Counted from the stretch's first letter, positions 54,655-64,000 are shown. The stretch is 64,000 nt of DNA from Nodularia sphaerocarpa UHCC 0038 (GCF_022376295.1 NZ_CP060140.1:1802356-1866355); one strand, 5' to 3'. The notes: generated from the sequence alone by a model not told the origin. Numbers and translations: made by a program.

Positions 54655-54793
54655 CTTTCTCCTGATGTTCTTATTCCTTGACTGTAGAACAGCTGTTGCT
54701 ATTATGAAACAATTAATACTGCAAAACCACCAACTTAAGGATGAAAAATCACATCATAGAACTCTTCTAAAAAGATACCTCATTTCCTCCACC

Positions 54794-54822
54794 TCTCTGC
54801 GACTCTGCGCCTGGTGCGTGAC
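54794..54822. repeat. STRR-type heptamers (CTCTGCG, degenerate)
   Basis: CTCTGCGACTCTGCGCC followed by TGCGTGAC, a diverged copy of the repeat at 4343, just downstream of the Mg-chelatase H gene. Confidence 0.55.
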
Positions 54823-54834
54823 ACCAATCCATAT

Positions 54835-57800
54835 TTAAACCGTCACACCTTCCAATTGTTCATCACTCAACTCATATAACCGACGCAACTTATCCAACTT
54901 ATCTGTATCAGCTTGCCAAATACCCCGCCCATGCGCCTCAATCATTCGGCTTAAAATATTCCTAAAAGCTTCAGGATTCGCCTTGCGTAACTTCTCCGCC
55001 ATCTCTGCATCTAAAGCATAAGTATCAGCCGCTTGGTCATAAACCCAATCATCTTGAAAATCAGCAGTCCCACCCCAACCAATCAACGCCGTCATCCGTT
55101 GGGAAATTTCAAACGCGCCACCAGAACCTTGATTCGCCATAGCTTGCGCCCACTTAGGATTAACTAACTTACTGCGGTACTCCATTCTGAGTAAATCATC
55201 TAAATTCCGGGGTGTGGTATCCTTCGAGAAACTTTCCACAAAACTGGTAGTTACTTTCTTACCCCGTTGCATTTCTGCCGCCTTTTTCAAACCGCCAGTA
55301 TTAGCGTAATATTCTTGAATATCAGTTAAACCGTACTCTACAGAATCGATTTCTTGAACAATGCGATCGCTTGTTTTTAATAAAGCATTTAAAATCTCTG
55401 GTCTAGCTTGACCTTTATCTTCCCTACCATAGCTAAACACATTACGACCTTGCCAAGTATTACCCAATTCTTCCCCAGATTCCCAATTTCCATCAACCAC
55501 CTGATCATTTACCAAAGAACCGAAATCACCAGCCGGATTAGAAAATAACCTTGCAGAACTATTCTCTACACCTTGCGCCTGTAAAGCCAAAGCGTGCTTT
55601 CTGATAAAATTCTGGTCTTCCGGTTCATCAGCATCAGCCGCCCGTTGAAACAAATCATCCAATAACTCAATAATATTCACAAAACTATCGCGGAAAATCC
55701 CCGATAAATTCCCCAAAATATCAATTCTCGGATGTCCCACCTCAGACAAAGGCTGCAACTCATAACGCACAATGCGCCCAGTCCCCTCCTTCACAGGTTC
55801 AGCCCCCACCAACTCCAAAAGAATCCCCAGAGACTCACCCTTAGTCTTAATAGCATCCAAACCCCATAACATCACCGCCACCGTTTCCGGATACGTCCCA
55901 TGTTCCGCCAAATGCTGGGCGATAATTTTCTGACCAATTTCCCGCCCCCGTGCAAAAGCCGCCGGAGAAGGCATTCTATAGGGATCTAAAGCGTGAATAT
56001 TCCTCCCTGTAGGTAACACCCCAGCCCCATCCCGCAACAAATCACCCCCAGGCGCAGGCAAAATATACTCACCATTCAAACCCCGCAACAAACTCCCCAA
56101 CTCATCAGTACACCGCATCAACAAACCACTAACTAACTCCTCCTCCTCTTGGCGTTCTTGGCGACTTGGCGGTTGGTTCTCTTCCCCAAAATATGCATCC
56201 AGGTAAGAAGCCAACTCCTCCTGATTCGGCGGTTCCCCCAAAATATGCAAACCCGAAGAAAACAGACGATTCTCCAACACCTGCAAATATTCGTACAACT
56301 TCACCAAATAACCATCAAAAGCGTGGGCGCTAAACATTCTCACATTCTCAGGACTAAAAGCAATCCCCAAACGTTTAGCATCATCAAAAGGACAATCAGC
56401 ATCCAAACCAGAATCAACAATCTTCTTACAAATAACCTCCTTCAACAGATAATTCTTCTGCGGGTCCTCTCGATACTCCGAAATCAAATCCCGCAAAGAC
56501 AGCAACTCCTTATATAAACCAGCCCGACCATAAGGCGGGACATTGTGAGAAATTAACACCCCATAACCGCGACGCTTCGCCAAAATCGACTCCGAAGGAT
56601 TATTTGCTGCATATATATAGAGATTAGGCAAATTCCCCAGGAGAATATCCGACCAAGAATAACCAGTATTACCCAACGGTGAACCCGGCAACCATTCTAC
56701 AGTCCCGTGCATTCCAAAGTGAACCACAGCATCAGCCGCAAAATCATTTTGTAACCATTTATAGAAAGCCGCATATTGGGGATGGGGAGTTAAATCTCGT
56801 TCAAACATTAACCGCATCGGGTCGCCTTGTATACCCAAAGGTGGTTGTACACCAATCCAGATATTACCTAACTGCACACCACCAATATGTAATTCTTCCC
56901 CATAAGTTTTAATTCCAGTTCCCGTTAAAGACTTCCATTGTTTTTCAATGCGGGAAGTTAGCAGATATCCCAACCATTTTTCTAACTTACGGAAATGTAC
57001 AGTATTTGCAGATGCGGGAAAAGGTTTATTTTTTTCCCATGTTTCCATTTCCTCATCTGCTGCTTTTACTTGACGAATTAATTCTTCCCCATCTTCAGGA
57101 ATATCACCAACTTCATAACCTTGGTCTTTGAGGGCGTGGAGAAACTTAATTAAACTCCGGGGAACATTCAATAAAGCCGCAGTCCCCACAGCCCCATATC
57201 CTGGGGGAAATCCATATAAAATAATGGCTATCTTGCGTTCTGATGCCGACTTTTGCCGTAAAGCAATCCAATTTTTGACTCTACCAATTAAGCGCTGGAC
57301 TCGTTCGGGAACTAGATAAATCTGTTCACCCACCAAACCGCCGAGGGGAATGGTGTCAATTGCGCCATCCAGTTCCGGTAAAGCATACAATACGACACTT
57401 TGCAGTCCCCCCACACCTTGACGCGTCCAGGAATGAATATCTTGAATTAGCAGGGGTGCGGCTACTATATAGGGTACATTCTTCGCAGCGAGGATGCGTT
57501 TAGCGACTTCTACCTGACGACCTGCTTCCATTGAACCTGCGGGACCACCCACGAGAGGAAAGCCAATGGTAGAAACAATTGCATCTACCTGGACAGCTTG
57601 AGCAGAAAGTGAGAGAGTTTCAGTATTACCTTTTTGTCTTTGCTGGGTTTCGTAGTCGGTAGTCATCCAATCTCTGACTGCTACGTGTCCTTCTACACCG
57701 TTGATAAAAATGGGTAAGGGAATTAACCCGGCTTCTTCAAAACGGCGGATGAGTTGGGGAATGTATGGTTGTTTAGTAATTACGTGCTTGCGGTAGAGTA

Positions 57801-58629
57801 AAATCCCCACCACAGGTTTTGTGGGGTGGGCATCTTGCCCGCCCTTTGATAATAAGGCATCTTGCCCGCCCTTTGATAATAAGGCATCTTGACCGCCCTT
57901 TGATAATAAGGCATCTTGACCGCCCTTTGATAATGATGGCAGCCGAGACGACTGCCCCACAAGATACCACTTCAAATATTCACGGGGTGATGTAAAAAAG
58001 CCCTGATAGTCGGGATGCAGTAAACCCATGTCGGGGGTTTCAATGGGTGGGGGAATATCTCCGACTTTTAAATCTAAGTATTTTTCTGCTAGTATCCAGA
58101 ATAATGCGGCAACGTTTTCGGAACCGCCGGCGTTCCAGTATCCATAGATAATTAACCAGTTGCGTAAGTCTTGGACTTTCTGCACTGGGACAAATTTTAG
58201 AAGTTTAGGACCGATTTTTAAGAAACTAATATAACCAGCAAGTTTGTCTTCTTCCCGTCCGTTGCTGAATTTGTCAAGGATGAATTTAACTGGTTTCGGC
58301 ATTCCTTTGGGTCTATCGCCAATGGCAAAGTTACCCAGTTTGGTTAAACTCATCAGTTCTAAGGCTGACTCGAAGACTAGACGGATGGGAATTTGGGAAA
58401 TGCGATCGCGCAACCACAAAACCTGGTCATAATCAAATAGCAGACTACCGAAAAACACATCAGCGCCATCTAGTGCTGTTTCTACTTCGCTGCGTTGACT
58501 GGTAATATGGCGATCGCTAAACACCCGAATATCCAAATCAGCACAGCGCAACTTAGCCACCTCAGCCGCTTTCCTGTACAAGTCAGCGTTAAACGATTCA
58601 AATCCAGCAATCAAGACAATGCGTTTCAT
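54835..58629 (-). CDS. chlH: Magnesium chelatase subunit H (ChlH/BchH family)
   Basis: A 1264-residue H-type chelatase subunit: MKRIVLIAGFESFNADLYRK at the start, LLKFVPVQKVQDLRNWLIIY, VHFGMHGTVEWLPGSPLGN, HNVPPYGRAGLYKELL, LPTGRNIHALDPYRMP and LWGLDAIKTKGES. It binds protoporphyrin IX and inserts Mg2+ with ChlI and ChlD, in chlorophyll synthesis. The shorter N-terminus than the classic cyanobacterial ChlH (about 1330) suggests a second ChlH-type paralog, and a CobN-like role in cobalt insertion is a less likely alternative. Residues about 231-267 are four repeats of LLSKGGQDA, and residues about 817-828 come from another dispersed repeat. Confidence 0.85.
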   Translation of the reverse strand: MKRIVLIAGFESFNADLYRKAAEVAKLRCADLDIRVFSDRHITSQRSEVETALDGADVFFGSLLFDYDQVLWLRDRISQIPIRLVFESALELMSLTKLGNFAIGDRPKGMPKPVKFILDKFSNGREEDKLAGYISFLKIGPKLLKFVPVQKVQDLRNWLIIYGYWNAGGSENVAALFWILAEKYLDLKVGDIPPPIETPDMGLLHPDYQGFFTSPREYLKWYLVGQSSRLPSLSKGGQDALLSKGGQDALLSKGGQDALLSKGGQDAHPTKPVVGILLYRKHVITKQPYIPQLIRRFEEAGLIPLPIFINGVEGHVAVRDWMTTDYETQQRQKGNTETLSLSAQAVQVDAIVSTIGFPLVGGPAGSMEAGRQVEVAKRILAAKNVPYIVAAPLLIQDIHSWTRQGVGGLQSVVLYALPELDGAIDTIPLGGLVGEQIYLVPERVQRLIGRVKNWIALRQKSASERKIAIILYGFPPGYGAVGTAALLNVPRSLIKFLHALKDQGYEVGDIPEDGEELIRQVKAADEEMETWEKNKPFPASANTVHFRKLEKWLGYLLTSRIEKQWKSLTGTGIKTYGEELHIGGVQLGNIWIGVQPPLGIQGDPMRLMFERDLTPHPQYAAFYKWLQNDFAADAVVHFGMHGTVEWLPGSPLGNTGYSWSDILLGNLPNLYIYAANNPSESILAKRRGYGVLISHNVPPYGRAGLYKELLSLRDLISEYREDPQKNYLLKEVICKKIVDSGLDADCPFDDAKRLGIAFSPENVRMFSAHAFDGYLVKLYEYLQVLENRLFSSGLHILGEPPNQEELASYLDAYFGEENQPPSRQERQEEEELVSGLLMRCTDELGSLLRGLNGEYILPAPGGDLLRDGAGVLPTGRNIHALDPYRMPSPAAFARGREIGQKIIAQHLAEHGTYPETVAVMLWGLDAIKTKGESLGILLELVGAEPVKEGTGRIVRYELQPLSEVGHPRIDILGNLSGIFRDSFVNIIELLDDLFQRAADADEPEDQNFIRKHALALQAQGVENSSARLFSNPAGDFGSLVNDQVVDGNWESGEELGNTWQGRNVFSYGREDKGQARPEILNALLKTSDRIVQEIDSVEYGLTDIQEYYANTGGLKKAAEMQRGKKVTTSFVESFSKDTTPRNLDDLLRMEYRSKLVNPKWAQAMANQGSGGAFEISQRMTALIGWGGTADFQDDWVYDQAADTYALDAEMAEKLRKANPEAFRNILSRMIEAHGRGIWQADTDKLDKLRRLYELSDEQLEGVTV
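56148..56179. repeat. CGCCAAG-type dispersed repeat inside the chelatase gene
   Basis: Identical over 26 bases (reverse orientation) to the intergenic copy at 10,938-10,963. Read in frame it gives NQPPSRQERQEE in a surface-like region of the protein. Confidence 0.85.
57821..57934. repeat. 27-bp tandem repeats derived from a dispersed element, in chelatase gene
   Basis: GTGGGGTGGGCAT and TTGCCCGCCC (57,821-57,844) match the intergenic element at 59,151-59,174. Four 27-base units starting GCATCTTG follow, in frame, encoding LLSKGGQDA repeats. Confidence 0.9.
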
Positions 58630-59732
58630 GCCTAAGCTACCAAAGATCCCTATACTTATGATCTTAAACGTAGTTTCGGTTTCATGACCAATAGTTCCTT
58701 AATGGTACAAGCCCCTAGATTTATCAGTGGATCGAACTAAAATCTAAAATCTAAAATCTAAAATCCAAAATTGTTTGACCGATTCCCCAAAATGAATTCG
58801 GTAATCTACCAAAAGACTGAAGATTATTGGTGACAAAAAACCATTTGGCAATTTGGCACATTTTCTGATTGCTAAGTTGGTATTGTGAGGTTCGCGAATA
58901 CCTTTGTGCGACAATACCGACTTGCAGAATCCCTCAGTTAGCAGGCTAGCTACTGGGGGTATTTTTTTATAAGACTTCGCGGTATGCGGGAAACGAGGGA
59001 GTCTAAAGACCTGAGAGGGAAGCGACACGAGGGATTTTAATCGCTGTGTTCTTTGTGTAAAAATTAAGTGGTGAGTAAGAATTATTGTCTACCTGTTGAA
59101 GCATCCTAGTACGGAGAAATTCCCTAGTGTCTGTCAATAACAATCTGTTTGTGGGGTGGGCATCCTGCCCGCCCTTGTGTATTTCACTGAGATCAAATGC
59201 GTTGTATATGAGGAAATAAAACAATCGAAACTATTAAAATTTTATATTCTGTTCAAATTTGAAATTAATCAATAAATAATATTTTGTTTTGATAACTTTC
59301 CGCCTAAAAGTAGTGGTAAATATTACTAAATCAATATACAAAGATTGCCTTAATGAAGGATTTTTGAATAGAGATGTACAATAAAACTAACTGCCAAAGG
59401 TTCACCCTGACTTCTACATCACATCGAAGCTGCTTGCACCCAAGTTATTGCGTCCTGTGGTCAACCTATATGCATTAGAAGTAGGCACTGAACAGCATAC
59501 CTTTAGGCAAAGGAAAGATTGCGTAAAACCTGCCTGAACAAGAGTTAATCAGCTCCTTGGGGCGTTATATTTGGGAATCTCTACAATTACCACAATTCGA
59601 GTTGATTTGCGGCTATGAACCCTTAATCTCAGTCAAAAGGCTTTGATTTTGGGATCTATATTTACGCCGTGAAAGATCACCTATTGACAATTTACCCAAA
59701 AGCGTTGCCAGATTTAAAATCTAGAGGAGTCC
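58630..59732. other. Long intergenic region with repeats, no complete gene
   Basis: Contains CTAAAAT tandem units (58,738-58,771) and the GTGGGGTGGGCAT element (59,151-59,174). A 39-codon open stretch at 59,527-59,646 (LPEQELISSLGRYIWESLQL, then PQFELICGYEPL) has no start and looks like a gene remnant. AGAGGAGTCC before 59,733 is the ribosome binding site of the next gene. Confidence 0.6.
59151..59174. repeat. GTGGGGTGGGCAT dispersed element
   Basis: A 24-base element with GGGCAT...GCCC hairpin ends, one mismatch from 57,821-57,844. This is the presumed source type of the chelatase insertion. Confidence 0.8.
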
Positions 59733-60443
59733 ATGAATAACACCAATTTTACCAAAGCAGAAAATTCCCATAAACGCCCAGAGGAAGAACCTCATTTACC
59801 AAGAAAAAACTTGATAAAAAATGGTACAAAACATGAAAATACCGAAAAACGGGAGCCTTTATCTCATAGTTCCTCGTTAAAACTTGAAAATCGTGGTCGA
59901 GTAGCTATCTTTATTGATGGTGTAAGTCTATTTCATACAGCTTTACAACTGGGTATTGAAATCGACTATCTCAAATTGCTTTGCCATTTAACCGGGGGTT
60001 CGCGGTTGTTGCGTGCTTTCTTTTATACTGCTATTGATACCTCCCGACCTACTGCTACACGTCCACGCCCGAATGAAAAGCAGCAAGGTTTTCTGTTTTG
60101 GATGCGGCGCAATGGTTATCGTGTAGTTACCAAAGAAGTGCAACTGGCAGACCATACCAAAAAACACAATTTAAATGTAGAAATTGCTGTGGATATGATT
60201 ACTTTAGCTCCTTACTATGATACAGCAATTTTAGTGAGTGGAGATCGAGATTTAGCTTATGCTGTTAATACTGTCAGCGCTACAGGTTCTCGCGTTGAAG
60301 TTGTGAGTTTGCGGGCGTTGACTAGCGACAGTTTGATTGATGTTGCTGATGAGTTCATTGACCTCGATAGGATTAAACATTACATTCAGAAAGATTCCCA
60401 TCTTGGGTATAGTTATCGGGTCCTTTCTAATTCCAAGCTGTAA
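59733..60443 (+). CDS. NYN domain protein (LabA/DUF88 family)
   Basis: A 236-residue protein. After a polar, probably disordered N-terminus of about 55 residues, an NYN (PIN-like) domain runs to about residue 225: VAIFIDGVSLFHTAL with the first acidic residue, KHNLNVEIAVDMITLAPYYDTAILVSGDRDLAYAV with the Asp cluster, and VEVVSLRALTSDSLIDVADEFIDL. Such domains are RNA-processing nucleases; LabA of cyanobacteria affects circadian-controlled gene expression. The acidic residues seem intact. AGAGGAGTCC supports the start. Confidence 0.88.
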   Translation: MNNTNFTKAENSHKRPEEEPHLPRKNLIKNGTKHENTEKREPLSHSSSLKLENRGRVAIFIDGVSLFHTALQLGIEIDYLKLLCHLTGGSRLLRAFFYTAIDTSRPTATRPRPNEKQQGFLFWMRRNGYRVVTKEVQLADHTKKHNLNVEIAVDMITLAPYYDTAILVSGDRDLAYAVNTVSATGSRVEVVSLRALTSDSLIDVADEFIDLDRIKHYIQKDSHLGYSYRVLSNSKL

Positions 60444-60956
60444 ATCTTCATCGCCTATTAAGGGAATTTGACATTGATTGCTGCCTATCTACTTGTATCA
60501 GCTTAATAGAGTAGAATGGCAAACTAGGGAATTACTCTGCGTATTTTTTTATTGACTTGATCTCCTGGGGCTGCGATCGCCTATTGTATCTCAAAATCAT
60601 TCCCCAGACTCAGTAAATTATCTATTCTTTCAACTAAGTCTCATCTGTTGCTCCTAACCTTTAGTATAATTGCATACTAAAACCTTGGCTTGATGACTGT
60701 TACTAGGATCATGAATTAATGTAACTTAATGGACTAAAAATGTGTCATAATTATCACTGGGCTAATTTCAGTTGCAATTAAGTGTAAGCACTGATTTATG
60801 TGTTTGCTAGCTTCGTCTTATATTTATATAATTAAACAATATTAGGGTGACATCAGACAGCAGAAAATTCCAGTTACATATAGCTGGATTTTTGGCAATC
60901 AAATCATATAATAACTGTATTCAGTTTTGTGGGATTAATCATAAGGAGTGTTAAAA
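60444..60956. other. Intergenic region, nothing recognised
   Basis: AT-rich DNA with one HIP1 octamer near 60,574. AAGGAG at 60,943-60,948 is the ribosome binding site of the next gene. Confidence 0.55.
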
Positions 60957-61286
60957 ATGAATCAGTTACAATTAACTTTACTGATTAGCTATTTACTGAT
61001 GACTTGCTATTTTTTGATCAATTGGCTCAAATTTTCCCTGCTTAATCCTACTTCTACTCCAGAAGATAAATTTTTATCTTTTGTGATGTTGCTGATCACC
61101 ACTATTTTCTGGCCTTTAAGTATTATGATGTCTTTATGGGAAATATTCAATAAACGAAAACTGGAATTGAGGACGATGATTCCGGTGATTTTCGCCATAT
61201 TTGCCTTTAGTCTTTCATACTATTTAACTTATCTGTATGAACGTGGTTTTTGCTATAACGATTTATTTTGCTCATTCCCATCTTAA
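60957..61286 (+). CDS. Small membrane protein, unknown function
   Basis: A 109-residue protein with three hydrophobic helices: LTLLISYLLMTCYFLINWL, FVMLLITTIFWPLSIMMSLW and IPVIFAIFAFSLSYYLTYL. A short basic loop (NKRKLELR) lies between the last two. AAGGAG stands about eight bases before the ATG. The family was not recognised. It is flanked by long non-coding stretches. Confidence 0.7.
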   Translation: MNQLQLTLLISYLLMTCYFLINWLKFSLLNPTSTPEDKFLSFVMLLITTIFWPLSIMMSLWEIFNKRKLELRTMIPVIFAIFAFSLSYYLTYLYERGFCYNDLFCSFPS

Positions 61287-61515
61287 TATTTTGGATAATT
61301 TGGGAATATATAGACCGCCTGCATATTTTTGACATTTCTCGTGTAATATCGCGGCTTCACTCTAAAATTTAAAATTTAAATAATACCTGACCACGACGAT
61401 ACAATTTATATTTTTTATTGTATAAACCCAAATTTAAAACCAATGTAGCCATTTCTGCTGTTGTTCAACTGAGGAAATTAGATATTTACCAAAAACTTAT
61501 AGGTGAAAAAAGTTT

Positions 61516-61651
61516 AATGTACATGAAGAAATATAAATTGTTCGTAGGGTGTTTTATGCCGTAGGGCCACCTTACCTTGAATTATTGACACTGAAGCCTA
61601 AGTTTTGATGGTGCGTTGCGCTGCGCGACAACACACCCTACATTAAAAGTT
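61516..61651 (-). repeat. About 150-180-bp dispersed hairpin element (MITE-like), copy 3 (inverted)
   Basis: The reverse complement shows AACTTTTAATGTAGGGTGTG, TTGTCGCGCAGCGCAACG, CGGCATAAAACACCCTACG and ATATTTCTTCATGTACAT, the same order as at 17,698. It is more diverged in the middle. The rest of 61,287-61,838 holds only small fragments such as AGCTTGCGTGGCGTAGCC. Confidence 0.78.
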
Positions 61652-61838
61652 CTTAACATATAGCAATGCGGTTTGATTTCTGTAGCTTGCGTGGCGTAGC
61701 CATATTTATTTGCGTAGGTGGGGAGTGGGGAAGAGCCTTTTTATATTGAACTGAAATTGTCAGCGCATAGCGCAGGCTACACCAACAAAAATCAAATAGA
61801 AGTCCTATAGCTGGAAATATTAGTGCCGATTTTAAACC

Positions 61839-62336
61839 TCAAGTCACCATCTCAAACTCTAACTGATGACTCTGGATAAAATCATGAGTAAAATGATCCA
61901 CCACATTAGTATCAGCAAGTTCTAAATTATAAAAATCCACAAATTCATGCTCAAAATAAGGGCCAGCGTGCCAAGTACCTTCATTTAACTTAATAAAGCA
62001 ATTTCCCGGTATGCGAAAAGCCGCAATCTCTTCTAATACTGGTTGATTTAAATCATTATGAGGAGGACAAACCGCAATCAACCAATCCTTTCCTGCTAAA
62101 GAACCTAAACATTGGGTACATTGCAGATGACGGGTAATTTTATCAAACTTCCGCCCGCGCTTTTCCAATCTCATAATATAGAATCGTGGTGTCCCATTTT
62201 TTAAGTTTAATTGGGCATCTTCTACATCAAAAGTTTTACCATCTTCACTAGCGGAAATTACCTGTCCATAACGCTGAAAATTTTCTGGTGTTATCCATTC
62301 AGCCTGCAATTGTTGTACTGTTTGTGATGTACTCAT
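61839..62336 (-). CDS. allA: Ureidoglycolate lyase (AllA family)
   Basis: A 165-residue cupin-fold protein of the ureidoglycolate hydrolase/lyase family: WITPENFQRYGQVI, RHLQCTQCLGSL, DWLIAVCPPH and AFRIPGNCFIKLNEGTWHAGPYF with the typical tryptophan-histidine motif. The enzyme cleaves ureidoglycolate to glyoxylate and urea in allantoin breakdown. No other allantoin genes are nearby, so the substrate in this organism could differ. Divergent from holA. Confidence 0.85.
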   Translation of the reverse strand: MSTSQTVQQLQAEWITPENFQRYGQVISASEDGKTFDVEDAQLNLKNGTPRFYIMRLEKRGRKFDKITRHLQCTQCLGSLAGKDWLIAVCPPHNDLNQPVLEEIAAFRIPGNCFIKLNEGTWHAGPYFEHEFVDFYNLELADTNVVDHFTHDFIQSHQLEFEMVT

Positions 62337-62426
62337 AAATCTGACTGCTTATATTAATATCGGGGTAATTCTAGGATATTATCTTTTCCTCTCTACTCGC
62401 ACCCGCATCTGCTATGAGGTTCATTT

Positions 62427-63422
62427 ATGCCAATCTATGTTTACTGGGGTGAGGATGATTTTGCTATGGAAAAAGCAGTTACAATATTACGCGATCGCAT
62501 CCTCGATCCTCTCTGGACAAGTTTTAACTATACATCTTTATCCCCAGACCAACCCGATGCTGCTATTACGGCTTTAAATGAAGTCATGACACCCGCCTTT
62601 GGCGCTGGTGGAAGGTTGGTTTGGTTAATTAATACCACTGTCTGTCAGCATTGTCCAGAAAATATTTTAGCAGAACTGACACGAACGCTGCCAGTGATTC
62701 CCGAAAACTCCTGGTTATTACTCACCAGCCGCAACAAACCAGATGAACGCCTGAAATCTACCAAATTGCTGAAAAAATGCGCCAATGAATTTCGAGAATT
62801 TCCCCTCATCCCACCCTGGAAAACAGAATTGCTGGTACAGTCTGTCAATCAAGTTGCTCAAACCGTGGGAGTGAAGCTGACAAACCAAACTGCGGAAATT
62901 TTAGCAGAAGCTGTAGGTAATGATACACGCCTTTTGTACAATGAAATGGAAAAGCTACGCCTTTATACATCGGATAGCGGTAAGCCGTTAGACGTAGAGA
63001 CCATTACACAATTAGTCAGAAATACTACTCAAAATAGTTTACAATTAGCAGCAGCGATTAGAATGGGAGACACACCTAAAGCTTTAACTATTTTGGCTGA
63101 TCTGATCAATGCTGCCGAACCGGGATTGAAAATTGTTGCTACTCTCATAGGTCAATTTCGTACCTGGTTATTGATTAAGATGGCTATGGAAACTGGGGAA
63201 CGCAATCCTCAAGCGATCGCCAAATTAGCCGAAGTTAACAATCCCAAACGTGTTTACTTTTTACAGGAAGAAGTCAAATTACTTTCTGTAAAGCAACTAG
63301 TCTCCTGCTTACCACTACTACTAGACTTAGAAGTGAGTCTCAAGCAAGGAGCCAGTGAAGTGCAGACACTTCAGATCAAGGTAATAGAACTTTGTCAAGT
63401 ATGCCAACGCGGCGGACATTAA
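62427..63422 (+). CDS. holA: DNA polymerase III subunit delta
   Basis: A 331-residue clamp-loader delta subunit: YVYWGEDDFAMEKAV at the start, LLLTSRNKPDERLKSTKLLKK, AVGNDTRLLYNEMEKLRLY and a helical C-terminal part (LLLDLEVSLKQGA). Delta opens the beta sliding clamp in the DNA replication complex. Length and order match the cyanobacterial family. Single gene, followed by a secreted protein gene 102 bases downstream. Confidence 0.92.
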   Translation: MPIYVYWGEDDFAMEKAVTILRDRILDPLWTSFNYTSLSPDQPDAAITALNEVMTPAFGAGGRLVWLINTTVCQHCPENILAELTRTLPVIPENSWLLLTSRNKPDERLKSTKLLKKCANEFREFPLIPPWKTELLVQSVNQVAQTVGVKLTNQTAEILAEAVGNDTRLLYNEMEKLRLYTSDSGKPLDVETITQLVRNTTQNSLQLAAAIRMGDTPKALTILADLINAAEPGLKIVATLIGQFRTWLLIKMAMETGERNPQAIAKLAEVNNPKRVYFLQEEVKLLSVKQLVSCLPLLLDLEVSLKQGASEVQTLQIKVIELCQVCQRGGH

Positions 63423-63524
63423 AGATAAAAATTTAATTGACAGACAGTTCTGTGGAACTTCTCACTCCTAAAATAATTCAAAGCCATTAACATATCCCTA
63501 CTATATTTCTGTGTCATCGACTTT

Positions 63525-64000
63525 ATGAGAAGAATTGCTAATTTATTTTTTCTACCTAGTCTGCAACATCTATTTCCCCAAAGTCTATTTTTCGGGATTC
63601 TGACTACTGCTAGTTTACTTACCAGCAGTCTGATCCTCAGTTCCCAGGCCGATGCTCAAACACCTGCGCTGAACAGTTCCGTTAACAATACTGACATTAC
63701 CAGCTACGCCCAAGCGGTGTTAGCAATGGAATCACCGCGTCAACAGGCTTTTGATGAGATTAAGAAACTGATTGGGGGCGGAGAAATACCCAAAATTATT
63801 TGTAACGATCCCAACAGCATGAACAAGCTACCACGGCAGGCTCAAGATATCGCAGTCACTTACTGTAATCGCTCTCTCAAAATAGTTGAAGATAATGGTC
63901 TGAGTATTGACCGCTTCAACACAATTACTGTAGAGCTACAAAATAACAATAACTTAAAAAGACAAGTTTACAATACATTGATCCGCCTGCAAAAAACTCC
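63525..64000 (+). CDS. Secreted DUF4168 protein, cut by right window edge
   Basis: An ATG at 63,525 opens at least 158 codons reaching the window end. The first about 44 residues form a signal peptide (FFGILTTASLLTSSLILSSQ, ADAQ). The remainder (TSYAQAVLAMESPRQQAFDE, KLIGGGEIPKIICNDPN, ITVELQNNNNLKRQVYN) matches the DUF4168 pattern. Such proteins are periplasmic or surface proteins of unknown role. Confidence 0.85.
   Translation, partial: MRRIANLFFLPSLQHLFPQSLFFGILTTASLLTSSLILSSQADAQTPALNSSVNNTDITSYAQAVLAMESPRQQAFDEIKKLIGGGEIPKIICNDPNSMNKLPRQAQDIAVTYCNRSLKIVEDNGLSIDRFNTITVELQNNNNLKRQVYNTLIRLQKT

Noticed and set aside
56149..56517. Plus-strand frame of 122 codons opposite the chelatase gene
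   Set aside because: Starts in the dispersed repeat and has low-complexity content; the minus-strand gene has clear family motifs.
57830..57934. Regular 27-bp repeats resembling a CRISPR array
   Set aside because: Units follow each other without spacers and are in frame within the chelatase gene; no cas genes are present.
58744..59028. Minus-strand frame of 94 codons in the long intergenic region
   Set aside because: Composition is not protein-like and part comes from the CTAAAAT repeat.

Overview
The window comes from a filamentous, heterocyst-forming cyanobacterium (Nostocales). It carries a heterocyst-glycolipid (hgl) island, a phycocyanin lyase gene (cpcT), a Mg-chelatase H subunit and a Ycf34 gene. 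It also has many HIP1 octamers (GCGATCGC) and many Nostoc-type dispersed or tandem short repeats. No transposase, CRISPR array, rRNA or phage module was seen.

Region 1 (about 1-16,440, minus strand) is a PUFA/polyketide-synthase-like operon, read in the order hglE (KS-AT-ACP-ACP-partial KR), hglD (KR-DH), hglC (KS-CLF-AT), a PfaD-type enoyl reductase, and hglB (ACP-thioester reductase). A short-chain dehydrogenase cut by the window edge follows hglB. A small conserved-looking gene (16,721-16,999) and a ParB-like protein fused to a decayed DNA methyltransferase (17,896-19,224) lie upstream of hglE.

Region 2 (about 19,800-29,500, plus strand, divergent from region 1) holds hgdB and hgdC (DevB/DevC-like exporter parts without an ATPase), hgdA (epimerase-like), a GT2 glycosyltransferase, a secreted DUF2141 protein, two tandem paralogous membrane glycosyltransferases and a GT4 glycosyltransferase matching HglT. 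Regions 1 and 2 together would make the glycolipid aglycone, release it as an alcohol, add the sugar and export it to the heterocyst envelope.

Region 3 (29,756-34,900) contains a TPR lipoprotein-like or secreted protein, cpcT, a cAMP-phosphodiesterase-like gene, tRNA-Cys, two small unknown genes and a frameshifted ParD-type antitoxin remnant. Region 4 (35,167-42,320) has a desaturase/SDR fusion, then a TetR regulator with a palindromic operator candidate, then a DevB - alpha/beta hydrolase - DevC - DevA exporter operon. The 3' end of its devA is triplicated downstream. This is the best candidate for a little-described system in the window.

Region 5 (42,600-64,000) is mostly housekeeping: an MMADHC-like protein, a K+ channel, argD, tsaB, ycf34, a CCA-adding enzyme, a large PAS/GAF hybrid histidine kinase, a GST, a DUF937/EF-hand protein, Mg-chelatase H (invaded by two dispersed repeats), an NYN/LabA protein, a small membrane protein, ureidoglycolate lyase, holA and a DUF4168 protein cut by the right edge. 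Synteny statements with Anabaena PCC 7120 are from memory, not from a search.
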